From JAKOQB01 sp036824465 (GTDB lineage Bacteria; Pseudomonadota; Gammaproteobacteria; Burkholderiales; Burkholderiaceae_F), in assembly GCA_036824465.1 (NCBI GenBank), contig DAITAC010000029.1, positions 1 to 41,288 of the forward strand: a stretch of 41,288 nucleotides of DNA. Direction: 5' to 3'. The stretch's first letter is position 1; every line of letters begins with the position of its first letter. The notes beneath the pieces were generated by a model. It saw nothing but the letters and a program-made list of their open reading frames with translations. It ran no database searches and was not told the origin of the DNA. The position numbers and the translations under genes are program-made. Below are positions 1 to 11,928 of the stretch, piece by piece.

Positions 1-438
1 GACTGCGATCGCGAACTGGAAGCGCGCACCGGCGTGACCGTCGCGACCATGTTCGAGGTCGAAGGTGAGGAATCGTTTCGCCGTCGCGAGGCAGCGCTCC
101 TCGACGAACTGACCCAGCGACCGGGGATCGTCCTGGCGACGGGTGGTGGAGCGGTGCTGCTGCCTGAAAATCGCGACAGGCTGCGCACGCGAGGTCTCGT
201 GATCTACCTGGAGTCGACGGTTGACGAGATTCTTCGCCGCACGCAGAACGATCGTTCGCGCCCCTTGCTGCAGTCCGCTGATCGACGCGCTCGAATTGAG
301 GAGTTGTTGCGTCAGCGGCGTGAGTTGTATGAATCGACTGCGCACCTGAGCTTTCACTCCGGCGCTGTCAACCCGAAGAAACTGGTCGCCCGCATTCTGG
401 AGAACGAAGCAGTGCGGCAGCTAATCGGCGCTGCGTAA
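1..438 (+). CDS. aroK: shikimate kinase, 3' part (5' end outside window)
   Basis: Cytoplasmic enzyme that phosphorylates shikimate with ATP, the fifth step of chorismate synthesis. The reading frame is open from base 1, so the Met-like codons inside it are not the start. The first residues, DCD, match the shikimate-binding DxD region that follows the Walker A loop, so only the N-terminal P-loop part is missing. Further on I see FExEGExxFRxRE, the glycine-rich GGGAV that contacts shikimate, and RPLL with the LID-region arginine. The stop is TAA at 436-438. It precedes aroB by 37 bases on the same strand, a pairing very common in proteobacteria. The product is certain; only the missing 5' end limits the entry. 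Confidence 0.95.
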   Translation, partial: DCDRELEARTGVTVATMFEVEGEESFRRREAALLDELTQRPGIVLATGGGAVLLPENRDRLRTRGLVIYLESTVDEILRRTQNDRSRPLLQSADRRARIEELLRQRRELYESTAHLSFHSGAVNPKKLVARILENEAVRQLIGAA

Positions 439-463
439 TCTCTGGCCGCATTTCGGCGCCGCT

Positions 464-478
464 TAGAATCGCCGCATG
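464..478 (+). promoter_or_regulatory. candidate -10 box for a leaderless aroB transcript
   Basis: TAGAAT at 464-469 is followed by CGCCGC and then the aroB ATG at 476. Transcription normally begins 6-8 bases after a -10 box, which would put the first base at or next to the A of the start codon. No Shine-Dalgarno sequence precedes the ATG. The same 15 bases occur at the start of the RuBisCO-like gene on the minus strand. No good -35 hexamer is visible, so this is an inference. Confidence 0.45.
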
Positions 479-1555
479 CGTCGGATCACAGTTGATCTTT
501 CGGGGCGTCCCTACGATATCCATATTGGCAGCGGTTTGCTGGCGCGCCTTTCGGAGTGGGTGGCACCGCTCGCGCCGACGCGCTTGTTCGTCATTACAAA
601 CCGGGTCGTGAATGACTTACACGGGGCCGTAGCCGCAAGAGCGCTGTCGGAGGTGGCGCCGTTGCACGCAGTTGTCTTGCCGGACGGCGAAGCGGCCAAG
701 ACTCCGGCGACGGTTCTGCATATCCTGGACGAACTTGTCTTGGCCGGGGCCGATCGAAAAAGCGTGATCGTCGCGCTCGGAGGCGGTGTGATCGGTGATA
801 TTGCAGGCTTTGCTGCCGCGATCTACATGCGCGGCATTCGATTCGTTCAGGTGCCGACCACATTGCTGGCGCAGGTGGACTCGTCCGTCGGCGGCAAGAC
901 GGGAGTCAATCACCCGCGCGGCAAGAATCTGATTGGCGCCTTTCATCAACCCTCTGTGGTGGTGGCCGATACCGATGCGCTGAAGACATTGCCTGCACGT
1001 GAACTTTCGGCGGGGATCGCAGAAATCATCAAGCACGGACTCCTCGCGGATGAGCGCTACTTCGCCGCGGTTGGGCGCGACCTGCCGCGATTGCTCGCGT
1101 GCGATTCCGCAGCGTTGACCGATGCCATTGCCGGCTCATGTCAGATCAAGGCGAGTGTGGTGGCGCGCGACGAAAAGGAAAGCGGCGAACGAGCGCAGCT
1201 CAATCTCGGTCACACGTTTGGCCATGCGATCGAGTCGCTTACCGGCTACGGCACGTGGCTGCACGGCGAAGCCGTCGGTTGCGGTCTGTGCCTGGCGGCA
1301 GATATGTCGGCGCGCTGTGGCTTGATCGACGCCGATGCGGTCAAGCGAATTGAGGGGATCGTGCAGACCGCGAAATTGCCGACGCGTATAGACGGGCTCC
1401 CGAAATCCGCCGCGATCGCGTCGATGCGCGGCGACAAGAAGTCCGAGGCCGGCCGGATCAGGTTCGTTCTTCTGGAGCGCATTGGGCGCGCGATTCAGCG
1501 CGAAGTGCCTGACGAAATTCTGGGCGCGACACTGGACGCGGGCGGATTCGTATGA
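476..1555 (+). CDS. aroB: 3-dehydroquinate synthase
   Basis: Converts DAHP to 3-dehydroquinate using catalytic NAD and a divalent metal, the second step of the shikimate pathway, in the cytoplasm. The 359-residue protein has the normal family length. The NAD-binding GGGVIGD stretch lies near residue 100 and is followed by RGIRFVQVPTTLLAQVDSSVGGK. The metal-site motifs are GIAEIIKHG near residue 180, NLGHTFGHAIE near 243 and LHGEAV near 263. The ATG at 476 starts right at the conserved N-terminus. The stop overlaps the dgt start as ATGA at 1552-1555, indicating translational coupling. The start region looks leaderless (see the -10 box at 464-469). Confidence 0.98.
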   Translation: MRRITVDLSGRPYDIHIGSGLLARLSEWVAPLAPTRLFVITNRVVNDLHGAVAARALSEVAPLHAVVLPDGEAAKTPATVLHILDELVLAGADRKSVIVALGGGVIGDIAGFAAAIYMRGIRFVQVPTTLLAQVDSSVGGKTGVNHPRGKNLIGAFHQPSVVVADTDALKTLPARELSAGIAEIIKHGLLADERYFAAVGRDLPRLLACDSAALTDAIAGSCQIKASVVARDEKESGERAQLNLGHTFGHAIESLTGYGTWLHGEAVGCGLCLAADMSARCGLIDADAVKRIEGIVQTAKLPTRIDGLPKSAAIASMRGDKKSEAGRIRFVLLERIGRAIQREVPDEILGATLDAGGFV

Positions 1556-2688
1556 GCGCATCGGTCGAGATCGATCTTGCCCCGTACGCGGCGCGGGCCG
1601 CGCAGTCGCGCGGCCGGTGTCACAAGGAGGTGCCGGCGCAGGCGCGCACGGACTTCCAGCGTGATCGAGATCGAATTGTTCATTCGACCGCGTTCCGGCG
1701 GCTCGAGTACAAGACACAGGTGTTCGTCAACCATGAAGGAGATCTGTTTCGCACGCGCCTGACCCATTCGCTCGAGGTCGCGCAGATTGCGCGCGCTATC
1801 GCGCGCAATCTGCGTGTCAACGAGGATCTGGTCGAAGCGATCTCGCTTGCCCATGATCTTGGGCACACGCCGTTCGGCCACGCAGGTCAGGACGCGCTGC
1901 ACGAGTCGATGCAGGCTTATGGTGGCTTCGAACACAATCTGCAATCACTGCGCGTCGTCGACGAACTCGAAGAGCGGTATGGCGCATTCAACGGCCTTAA
2001 CCTGACCTTTGAAACGCGGGAAGGCATCCTGAAACACTGTTCGCTTGAGAATGCGCGCAAGCTGGGCGATCTGGGCCGACGCTTCATCGAGCGCAGGCAG
2101 CCGTCAGTCGAAGCGCAGATCGCGAATCTGGCAGACGAGATCGCATACAACAATCACGATATCGACGATGGCCTTCGTTCCGGACTGATCACCTTGAAGC
2201 AGATTGGGGCCATCCCCCTTTTCGCGCGCCACACGGATGTAGTACGTAGCGAATTTCCGGACATTCCCGACCGGCGCCTGATCTACGAAACCACGCGCCG
2301 CATGATCAATACGCTCATCGTCGACCTGATCACCGAGACGCAGCGTCGCCTCGTCGGCGCAGCGCCGAAATCGATCGAAGACGTCCGATCCGGCGCTGCG
2401 TTGGTTGCCTTCTCGACCACCATGCGGACCGAGGCGGACGAGCTCAAGCGGTTTCTGAGCGAGCATCTGTATCGCCACTTCCAGGTGATGCGAATGACGG
2501 AAAAGGCCAGGCGGATCGTGCGCGAGCTGTTCGCGGCGTTCCGCGACGAGCCGCGCCTGCTGCCGATCGATCACCGCCAGCGGGTGGAAGCAGAAGGTCC
2601 GCGCGCAATTGCCGACTACGTTGCCGGCATGACGGATCGCTACGCGATTCGAGAGCATCGGCGCTTGTTCTCGGTCGGTGACGGTTGA
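1552..2688 (+). CDS. dgt: dGTP triphosphohydrolase-like HD-domain protein
   Basis: Family members hydrolyse dGTP or other dNTPs to the nucleoside and triphosphate. This 378-residue protein is of the shorter dGTPase-like type rather than the roughly 500-residue enterobacterial Dgt, so the preferred nucleotide is not certain. The FRRLEYKTQVF stretch near residues 48-58 is typical. The HD metal site is visible as H72 (RLTHSLEVAQIAR) and H101-D102 (AHDLGHTPFGHAG), with a later aspartate in LADEIAYNNHDIDDG. It overlaps aroB by four bases and probably shares its transcript. Its TGA stop lies inside a short hairpin. Confidence 0.93.
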   Translation: MSASVEIDLAPYAARAAQSRGRCHKEVPAQARTDFQRDRDRIVHSTAFRRLEYKTQVFVNHEGDLFRTRLTHSLEVAQIARAIARNLRVNEDLVEAISLAHDLGHTPFGHAGQDALHESMQAYGGFEHNLQSLRVVDELEERYGAFNGLNLTFETREGILKHCSLENARKLGDLGRRFIERRQPSVEAQIANLADEIAYNNHDIDDGLRSGLITLKQIGAIPLFARHTDVVRSEFPDIPDRRLIYETTRRMINTLIVDLITETQRRLVGAAPKSIEDVRSGAALVAFSTTMRTEADELKRFLSEHLYRHFQVMRMTEKARRIVRELFAAFRDEPRLLPIDHRQRVEAEGPRAIADYVAGMTDRYAIREHRRLFSVGDG

Positions 2689-2701
2689 AACGGCTCAACC
2701 G
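2682..2701. repeat. 7-bp hairpin spanning the dgt stop codon
   Basis: CGGTTGA at 2682-2688 pairs perfectly with TCAACCG at 2695-2701 around a six-base loop. The left arm contains the dgt TGA stop. No T-run follows, so this is not a standard intrinsic terminator. It lies just upstream of the RAYT transposase gene, so a REP-like hairpin is possible, but one copy cannot establish that. Confidence 0.35.
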
Positions 2702-2736
2702 CTGCGACCCGAGCAGAACAATTCATCAGGATCACA

Positions 2737-3453
2737 ATGGCCCGGCTCGCCCGCCTGAGCATTGCTGGCCATCCTCATCACATCATGCTGCGTGGCGTCG
2801 GCGGTGCGAGCGTTTTTCGCGCGCCGGACGACTATCGGTATTTCCTACTGTGTCTGCACGACGCTGCCGCCAGGCGGCGCATTGCGATCCACGCTTACGT
2901 ACTGATGCCCGATCATGTGCATCTGCTTGCAACGCCGACGACGGCCGCGTCACTCGGACAGGCGATGCAGTCACTCGGTCGCCGCTACGTGCGGTGGTTC
3001 AACAATCGCTACACACGGTCGGGCACGCTATGGGACGGGCGCTACCGATCCAGCGTCATTGAGGCGGAACGGCATCTGCTCGGATGTTGCCGCTACATTG
3101 AATCGAACCCGGTGCGAGCCGGGATCGTCGCCGATGCGGCGAGCTATCCCTGGTCGAGCCTGCGCCATCACCTTGGTCTGGTTATCGATCCAATCGTGAC
3201 TGACCACCCGATCGTCTGGGCGCTCGGGAACACGCCCTTCGAACGGCAATCCGCCTACCGTGAACTCGTTGAGCGCCCGCTCGAAATCGATCAGCTTGAG
3301 ATGCTGCGCTGGGGCGCCCGTCGCGGCTGGGCCGTTGGAAGCCCCGCTTTCTTGCGCCAGCTGGGAACCGAAAGTAAGCGGCCCCTCTCGCCAAGACCAA
3401 GAGGGCGCCAGAGAAGGATTGACCAATCGCGGATTGAGCGGAAGGTAATCTAG
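2737..3453 (+). CDS. REP-associated tyrosine transposase (RAYT, Y1/HUH family)
   Basis: HUH single-strand DNA transposase of the TnpA-REP group. These proteins cut and join REP hairpins and are usually single-copy, domesticated genes rather than active insertion sequences. The HUH pair is H60-x-H62 in VLMPDHVHLL. A probable nucleophilic tyrosine is Y120 in CRYIESNPVRAG, the family's C-terminal signature. WDGRYRS at 99-105 is also typical. The C-terminal 60 residues are basic and poorly conserved. The 238-residue length is normal. It lies between dgt and gltB with no terminal inverted repeats or target duplication. The ATG at 2737 begins the conserved MARLARL N-terminus; no strong ribosome-binding site precedes it. 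Confidence 0.9.
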   Translation: MARLARLSIAGHPHHIMLRGVGGASVFRAPDDYRYFLLCLHDAAARRRIAIHAYVLMPDHVHLLATPTTAASLGQAMQSLGRRYVRWFNNRYTRSGTLWDGRYRSSVIEAERHLLGCCRYIESNPVRAGIVADAASYPWSSLRHHLGLVIDPIVTDHPIVWALGNTPFERQSAYRELVERPLEIDQLEMLRWGARRGWAVGSPAFLRQLGTESKRPLSPRPRGRQRRIDQSRIERKVI

Positions 3454-3506
3454 CGTTTTTTACTCCGTCCCTCATTTTTTCTCTGCGTCCATTAGCTCAT
3501 GGCGAA

Positions 3507-3530
3507 ATAGGGTCAGAGTAAGTTGATTTT
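3507..3530 (+). repeat. GGGTCAGAGT motif downstream of the RAYT gene
   Basis: ATAGGGTCAGAGTAAGTTG begins at 3507, about 50 bases after the transposase stop, followed by GATTTT. From memory, closely similar GGGTCAGAGT strings followed by T-rich DNA recur next to transposases of this kind in beta- and gammaproteobacteria, so this is probably a piece of the element's end. The surrounding 3454-3560 stretch has runs of six T and is visibly more AT-rich than the neighbouring genes, consistent with acquired DNA. Confidence 0.45.
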
Positions 3531-3532
3531 CA

Positions 3533-3561
3533 TTGTCCATCTTGATGCGACGCAGTAGAGT
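3533..3561 (+). promoter_or_regulatory. candidate sigma-70 promoter of gltB
   Basis: TTGTCC at 3533-3538 and TAGAGT at 3556-3561 are separated by 17 bases, each matching the consensus at four of six positions. Transcription would start near 3568, giving a leader of about 45 bases that contains the GGAG ribosome-binding site at 3602-3605. The assignment rests on spacing and position only. Confidence 0.35.
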
Positions 3562-3611
3562 TCATAGGGGTTCTCGGCGGTGCCGGGAACTCGATTCCAA
3601 CGGAGCGTCGC

Positions 3612-8339
<4,728 letters not shown>

Positions 8340-8356
8340 CGCGGTGTTGATCCGCC

Positions 8357-8764
8357 ATGTTGCGGCCGCCGCTGGTGTGTGCGGGTTGGAAAGCCAACCT
8401 GCTGGCACTGCTGGTGACGATTCCGCTCGCGTTGATCGTGCTCGCGACACGCAGCGATGTGGCAGCGGCGCGCTGGGTCGCGCTCGCGAGCGTGCTGTGC
8501 GCGGTGCCATGGATCATGGCGGCATTCACGGCCGTCGCGGTCGTCTCCGCGCTCCTTTACATGGCGTTGCATCGGTTTGGCGCCCCGCCCGACCTGACTG
8601 CCTGGCTGGCGGGCGATATCCTCGTTGCCGCGGTGATCGGCTGTCACATCAACACCGCGCTGTTGATTGCGGCCGTGCTGCGCGTGCGGCATCGACCGCG
8701 CGCAGACGGACTCGGCGAGTTTCTGCGTCGGTCGCGCGGGGGCAATGGCGCCTCGTCGGCGTGA
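8357..8764 (+). CDS. small hydrophobic membrane protein of unknown function
   Basis: I do not recognise a family. The predicted 135-residue protein has hydrophobic segments around residues 13-31, 40-69 (long enough for one or two passes) and 84-107, with an Arg-rich C-terminus that would be cytoplasmic by the positive-inside rule. It begins 17 bases after the gltB stop and ends 29 bases before gltD, all on one strand, so it is probably co-transcribed with the glutamate synthase genes. No clear ribosome-binding site precedes the ATG. The hydrophobic pattern and gap-filling position favour a real gene. A link to ammonium or glutamate handling is only a guess. Confidence 0.6.
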   Translation: MLRPPLVCAGWKANLLALLVTIPLALIVLATRSDVAAARWVALASVLCAVPWIMAAFTAVAVVSALLYMALHRFGAPPDLTAWLAGDILVAAVIGCHINTALLIAAVLRVRHRPRADGLGEFLRRSRGGNGASSA

Positions 8765-8793
8765 GCGAACAAACGACATTGATGGATTGACGA

Positions 8794-10281
8794 ATGGGCA
8801 AGATCACCGGATTCCTCGAATACCAGCGTCTCGAAGAAGCGGCCGAGGCGCCGCTGTCGCGCAAGAAACATTGGAAGGAGTTTGTCGCGCACCTGACCGA
8901 CGAACAGGCGGCGATCCAGGGCGCGCGATGCATGGATTGTGGTATCCCCTTCTGCAACAACGGGTGCCCGGTCAACAACATCATTCCGGACTTCAACGAT
9001 CTCGTGTACCGGCACGACTGGAAGACCGCGCTCGACGTTCTTCACAGCACCAACAATTTTCCCGAGTTCACCGGCCGCGTCTGCCCCGCGCCGTGCGAGG
9101 CGGCCTGCACGCTGAATATCAACAACGATCCAGTCGGGATCAAGTCGATCGAGCACGCAATCATTGACAAGGGCTGGTCCGAAGGCTGGGTCGAGCCGCA
9201 GCCGGCAAAGATCAGGACCGGCAGGAAAGTCGCGGTCGTCGGCAGTGGTCCTGCCGGACTCGCCGCCGCGCAGCAGCTCGCGCGGGCGGGGCACGAAATC
9301 ACCGTGTTGGAGAAGAACGATCGCATCGGCGGCCTGCTGCGCTATGGCATCCCGGACTTCAAGATGGAGAAATCGCACATCGACCGGCGCATCGCGCAGA
9401 TGGAAGCTGAGGGCGTGACCTTTCGCACAGGCGTGCTTATAGGCAAAGCCAGACTCAACGGCGGCGTGACTGACTGGTCGAAACAGAAAATCGACCCCGC
9501 CCAGCTGATGCAGGAGTTCGATGCGATCGTCCTCTCCGGTGGCGCCGAGCAACCGCGCGATCTGCCGGTTCCTGGACGCGAACTGAAAGGCATCCACTTC
9601 GCGATGGAGTTTCTTCCGCCGCAGAACAAGATAGTTGCTGGCGACAAGTTCAAGGACCAGATCCTGGCGACCGGCAAACGTGTGCTGGTCATCGGCGGCG
9701 GCGACACGGGTTCGGACTGCGTGGGCACCAGTAATCGCCACGGCGCAAAGAGCGTCACGCAGTGGGAACTGCTGCCCCAGCCACCGAAGAGCGAGAACAA
9801 GGAACTGACCTGGCCCTATTGGCCGCTGAAGCTGCGCACGTCGAGTTCGCACGAAGAAGGCGTCGACCGCGACTGGTCCGTCACGACAAAGCGCTTTAAC
9901 GACGATGGCAAGGGCCACGTCAAGTCGTTGACGGCGGCGCGGGTCGAGTGGAAGAAGGATGCGACGACAGGGCAGACGCAAATGGTCGAGGTGCCCGGCT
10001 CGGAATTCGAAATCCCGGCCGATCTCGTGCTGTTCGCGATGGGATTCGTTTCGCCCGTGGGATCGGTGCTCGAGTCGTTCGGCGTTGACAAGGATGCGCG
10101 CGGAAATGCGCGTGCGACGACCGAGGGCGCCGGCTGCTACAAGACCAGTGTCGAGAGGGTATTCGCCGCCGGCGATATGCGGCGCGGACAGTCGCTTGTC
10201 GTCTGGGCGATCCGTGAGGGACGCCAGTGCGCGCGCGCGGTCGACGAATACCTGATGGGGACTTCGACGCTTCCGCGGTGA
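8794..10281 (+). CDS. gltD: glutamate synthase small subunit
   Basis: The beta subunit of NADPH-GOGAT takes electrons from NADPH through FAD and passes them via 4Fe-4S clusters to the GltB FMN. The 495-residue protein has N-terminal cluster cysteines C46, C49, C54 and C58, then C97, C101 and C105 in RVCPAPCEAAC. A first dinucleotide-binding motif, VVGSGPAG, lies at about residues 148-155. A second, VIGGGDTGSD, lies near residue 300. The C-terminal region with AAGDMRRGQSLVVWAIREGR closes the FAD site. The ATG at 8794 starts the expected MGKITGFLEY N-terminus. It converges on the cupin gene, with 85 bases between the stops. Confidence 0.97.
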   Translation: MGKITGFLEYQRLEEAAEAPLSRKKHWKEFVAHLTDEQAAIQGARCMDCGIPFCNNGCPVNNIIPDFNDLVYRHDWKTALDVLHSTNNFPEFTGRVCPAPCEAACTLNINNDPVGIKSIEHAIIDKGWSEGWVEPQPAKIRTGRKVAVVGSGPAGLAAAQQLARAGHEITVLEKNDRIGGLLRYGIPDFKMEKSHIDRRIAQMEAEGVTFRTGVLIGKARLNGGVTDWSKQKIDPAQLMQEFDAIVLSGGAEQPRDLPVPGRELKGIHFAMEFLPPQNKIVAGDKFKDQILATGKRVLVIGGGDTGSDCVGTSNRHGAKSVTQWELLPQPPKSENKELTWPYWPLKLRTSSSHEEGVDRDWSVTTKRFNDDGKGHVKSLTAARVEWKKDATTGQTQMVEVPGSEFEIPADLVLFAMGFVSPVGSVLESFGVDKDARGNARATTEGAGCYKTSVERVFAAGDMRRGQSLVVWAIREGRQCARAVDEYLMGTSTLPR

Positions 10282-10310
10282 GCCCCTCGGCGCGCCCTGC
10301 GTTCGCATTG

Positions 10311-10335
10311 GCAGCGCCCTGGCGATGAGCGCTGC
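10311..10335. terminator. weak hairpin between convergent gltD and cupin genes
   Basis: GCAGCGC at 10311-10317 pairs perfectly with GCGCTGC at 10329-10335 around an 11-base loop. The position suits a bidirectional stop for gltD and the cupin gene. No T-run flanks it on either strand, so it is weak as an intrinsic terminator. Confidence 0.25.
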
Positions 10336-10366
10336 GGTCGACGAATGCCGGATGGTGAGTGCGACG

Positions 10367-10801
10367 TCAGCGCGTTGACTTGCCCATCGTCGCAAGGTCG
10401 TTGGCAGTCGGCAGTTGCGGTTTGTCCCGCTCCTTGCTGACAAGGCACAGGAAACCCAGGGCGCTGTCGGCATTCGCCTGGAACTGGTGCCAGGTCAGCG
10501 GTTCGATCGTGACCAGATCGCGCTCGGTGATTGGATATTTCTCTTTGCCGATCTGCACCGTGCCGCAGCCACGCAGGATCAGCACTGCATGCGTGTGCTG
10601 ATGCCGTTCAAGCGTTGAATAGCCGCCGGGTGCAACCTCGAAGTAGCGCAGTTCGCACGTCTGATCGGGCTGCGTGAACAGCACCTGGCGTGTGACGGCC
10701 TTGAACGGCGCCGAGCCTTCGTCCTTGTAGCGCAGCAGTTCTACGTCCTGCCAGCGGAAATTGCCCGCCGCATCAGTCGAGAACCGGCGCACCGAGTTCA
10801 T
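10367..10801 (-). CDS. cupin protein, candidate methylthioxylulose-5-phosphate methylsulfurylase
   Basis: Single-domain cupin of 144 residues. Probable metal ligands are H67, H69 and perhaps H71 or E65 in ERHQHTHAVLILRG, plus H105 in PLTWHQF from the second cupin motif. It is coupled to the upstream RuBisCO-like gene: its ATG overlaps that gene's TGA. In Rhodospirillum rubrum a cupin encoded near the RuBisCO-like protein removes methanethiol from 1-methylthioxylulose 5-phosphate to give DXP, using an active-site cysteine. C119 (GFLCLV) is a candidate here; C49 and C79 are others. That function is inferred from the pairing, not from proven homology. The C-terminal tail KPQLPTAND is encoded by a copy of an intergenic repeat, so the end of the protein may be recent. 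Confidence 0.8.
   Translation of the reverse strand: MNSVRRFSTDAAGNFRWQDVELLRYKDEGSAPFKAVTRQVLFTQPDQTCELRYFEVAPGGYSTLERHQHTHAVLILRGCGTVQIGKEKYPITERDLVTIEPLTWHQFQANADSALGFLCLVSKERDKPQLPTANDLATMGKSTR
10401..10417. repeat. GGCAGT heptamer repeat inside the cupin 3' end
   Basis: TTGGCAGTCGGCAGTTG holds two copies of a GGCAGT(C/T) unit seven bases apart. The same sequence type occurs at the hisE-HIT junction (32422-32447) and twice in inverted order between sspA and sspB. Here it is translated as part of the cupin C-terminal tail. Confidence 0.6.
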
Positions 10802-11916
10802 GCCGACACCGGCCTGCCTGCCGCGCGGACCGCTGCGACGAAATCGCGGGCACGTTGAGCCAGCTTTTCACGGGCGATCAGCAGCGATCCTCCGATCAGC
10901 AGCATCGCCTCGTGTCCGTATTCATCGACGATTTCCGCACAGCGCTCGACGCTCATTCCACCCGCAGGCGTGGGCAATGTCGGGCGGAGCGCATGCCAGG
11001 CGGCGCGGTTATTCGCGGCGATGGCGTGACATACCGCGCGCGGATAGGTGAAGCGCCCGCCGTGATTCGGAAAGATCACCGCATCCGCACCGAACAGCCG
11101 AAACAACTTGCCGAGCAACGTTGGCGGCGCGATGCGCGTGTTCCCGCCCAGCGCCGGGTGCGCCAGGAAGGCAAGGTCCGCATGCTCGCGACGCAGTGCG
11201 TTCAGTGTCGCCATTCCGCACACCATTGGCGCGATCAGCAACATTTGAACGCCCTGGGCACGCGCCAGTTCGATCTGTCGCTGCATCTGCGAATGAGTGC
11301 CGTACAGGCTGGGTGCGTAGAGCGTGCGGCCGCTGAAACGTGTTTCGTTCGCTTTGCCGACCGCGCGCTGGCAGGCGGCCACGCGCTGCGCGAATGGTGC
11401 GCACCTCTGGTCGGCCCAGCCATGATCATCCTTGATCACATCAACTCCGGCCTGCGCAAACGTGCTCGCCAACGCCGCAAGGTGCGCGACGCTCGAGCCG
11501 ATCGGCTTCAATGCAGTGCAGGTCAGCGGTCGACCCTGGACATCCGCCAGTCGACGCAGTCCGTCGATACCTAGACTTGGTCCGCCGAATGTCATTGCAA
11601 GCGTCGATGGGACATCGAAATCGACCAACTCGACGTCCGGCTGCAACGAACTGTTGCCGAACAGCATGTTCATCAGCTGACCTGCATCATCGCCGACGCT
11701 CTCGGCGCTCAGCGAAACCTGAGCAAGCGAAGTTCCGTCGGGATGGGAGTCAATCCGTTCAACGCGGGCCATCACTTCGTCCAGGACGCGCTGGTCGATC
11801 ACCGCTTCCGGCGGTGTCTCGATGCTCTGCTCGATCGCGAGCAGTTGCGCCCGTTGCACGACTTGAGCCGCGGGGATGCTCAGGCGATAAGTGACGTGAA
11901 TGCGCTCTGCGCTCAT
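10798..11916 (-). CDS. RuBisCO-like protein (form IV)
   Basis: A RuBisCO large-subunit homologue of 372 residues, shorter than the roughly 430-470 of true RuBisCO. The fold is supported by GGPSLGIDGLR (111-121), ALKP with K137 at the first catalytic-lysine position, VIKDDHG (160-166) at the carbamylated-lysine site, AHPA with H253, LLGKLFRLFGAD (267-278) near loop 6, PAGGM (317-321) and LIGGSLL. Bona fide enzymes have KDDE; here it is K162-D163-D164-H165, and the Ser of the phosphate-binding SGG is Ala. Carboxylase activity is therefore unlikely. The cupin partner points to an R. rubrum-type isomerase acting on 5-methylthioribulose 1-phosphate; apionate-pathway decarboxylases of the same superfamily are an alternative. 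The start at 11916 is set by a leaderless-type promoter. Confidence 0.92.
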   Translation of the reverse strand: MSAERIHVTYRLSIPAAQVVQRAQLLAIEQSIETPPEAVIDQRVLDEVMARVERIDSHPDGTSLAQVSLSAESVGDDAGQLMNMLFGNSSLQPDVELVDFDVPSTLAMTFGGPSLGIDGLRRLADVQGRPLTCTALKPIGSSVAHLAALASTFAQAGVDVIKDDHGWADQRCAPFAQRVAACQRAVGKANETRFSGRTLYAPSLYGTHSQMQRQIELARAQGVQMLLIAPMVCGMATLNALRREHADLAFLAHPALGGNTRIAPPTLLGKLFRLFGADAVIFPNHGGRFTYPRAVCHAIAANNRAAWHALRPTLPTPAGGMSVERCAEIVDEYGHEAMLLIGGSLLIAREKLAQRARDFVAAVRAAGRPVSA

Positions 11917-11928
11917 GCGGCGATTCTA
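11914..11928 (-). promoter_or_regulatory. candidate -10 box for a leaderless RuBisCO-like transcript
   Basis: Read on the minus strand, TAGAAT (11928-11923) is followed by CGCCGC and the ATG at 11916-11914, the same 15 bases as at aroB. Transcription would start at or beside the A of ATG, and no Shine-Dalgarno sequence is present. No convincing -35 hexamer is seen. Confidence 0.45.

Noticed and set aside
3454..3480. Runs of T after the transposase as an intrinsic terminator
   Set aside because: TTTTTT occurs twice but no GC-rich stem precedes either run.
8644..10473. 609-codon minus-strand open frame across gltD
   Set aside because: Antisense to the clear gltD coding sequence and running into unrelated genes; composition is low-complexity and Arg-rich.
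10798..11916. A true carbon-fixing RuBisCO
   Set aside because: Too short, KDDE is replaced by KDDH, the SGG loop is changed, and no small subunit or phosphoribulokinase gene is nearby.
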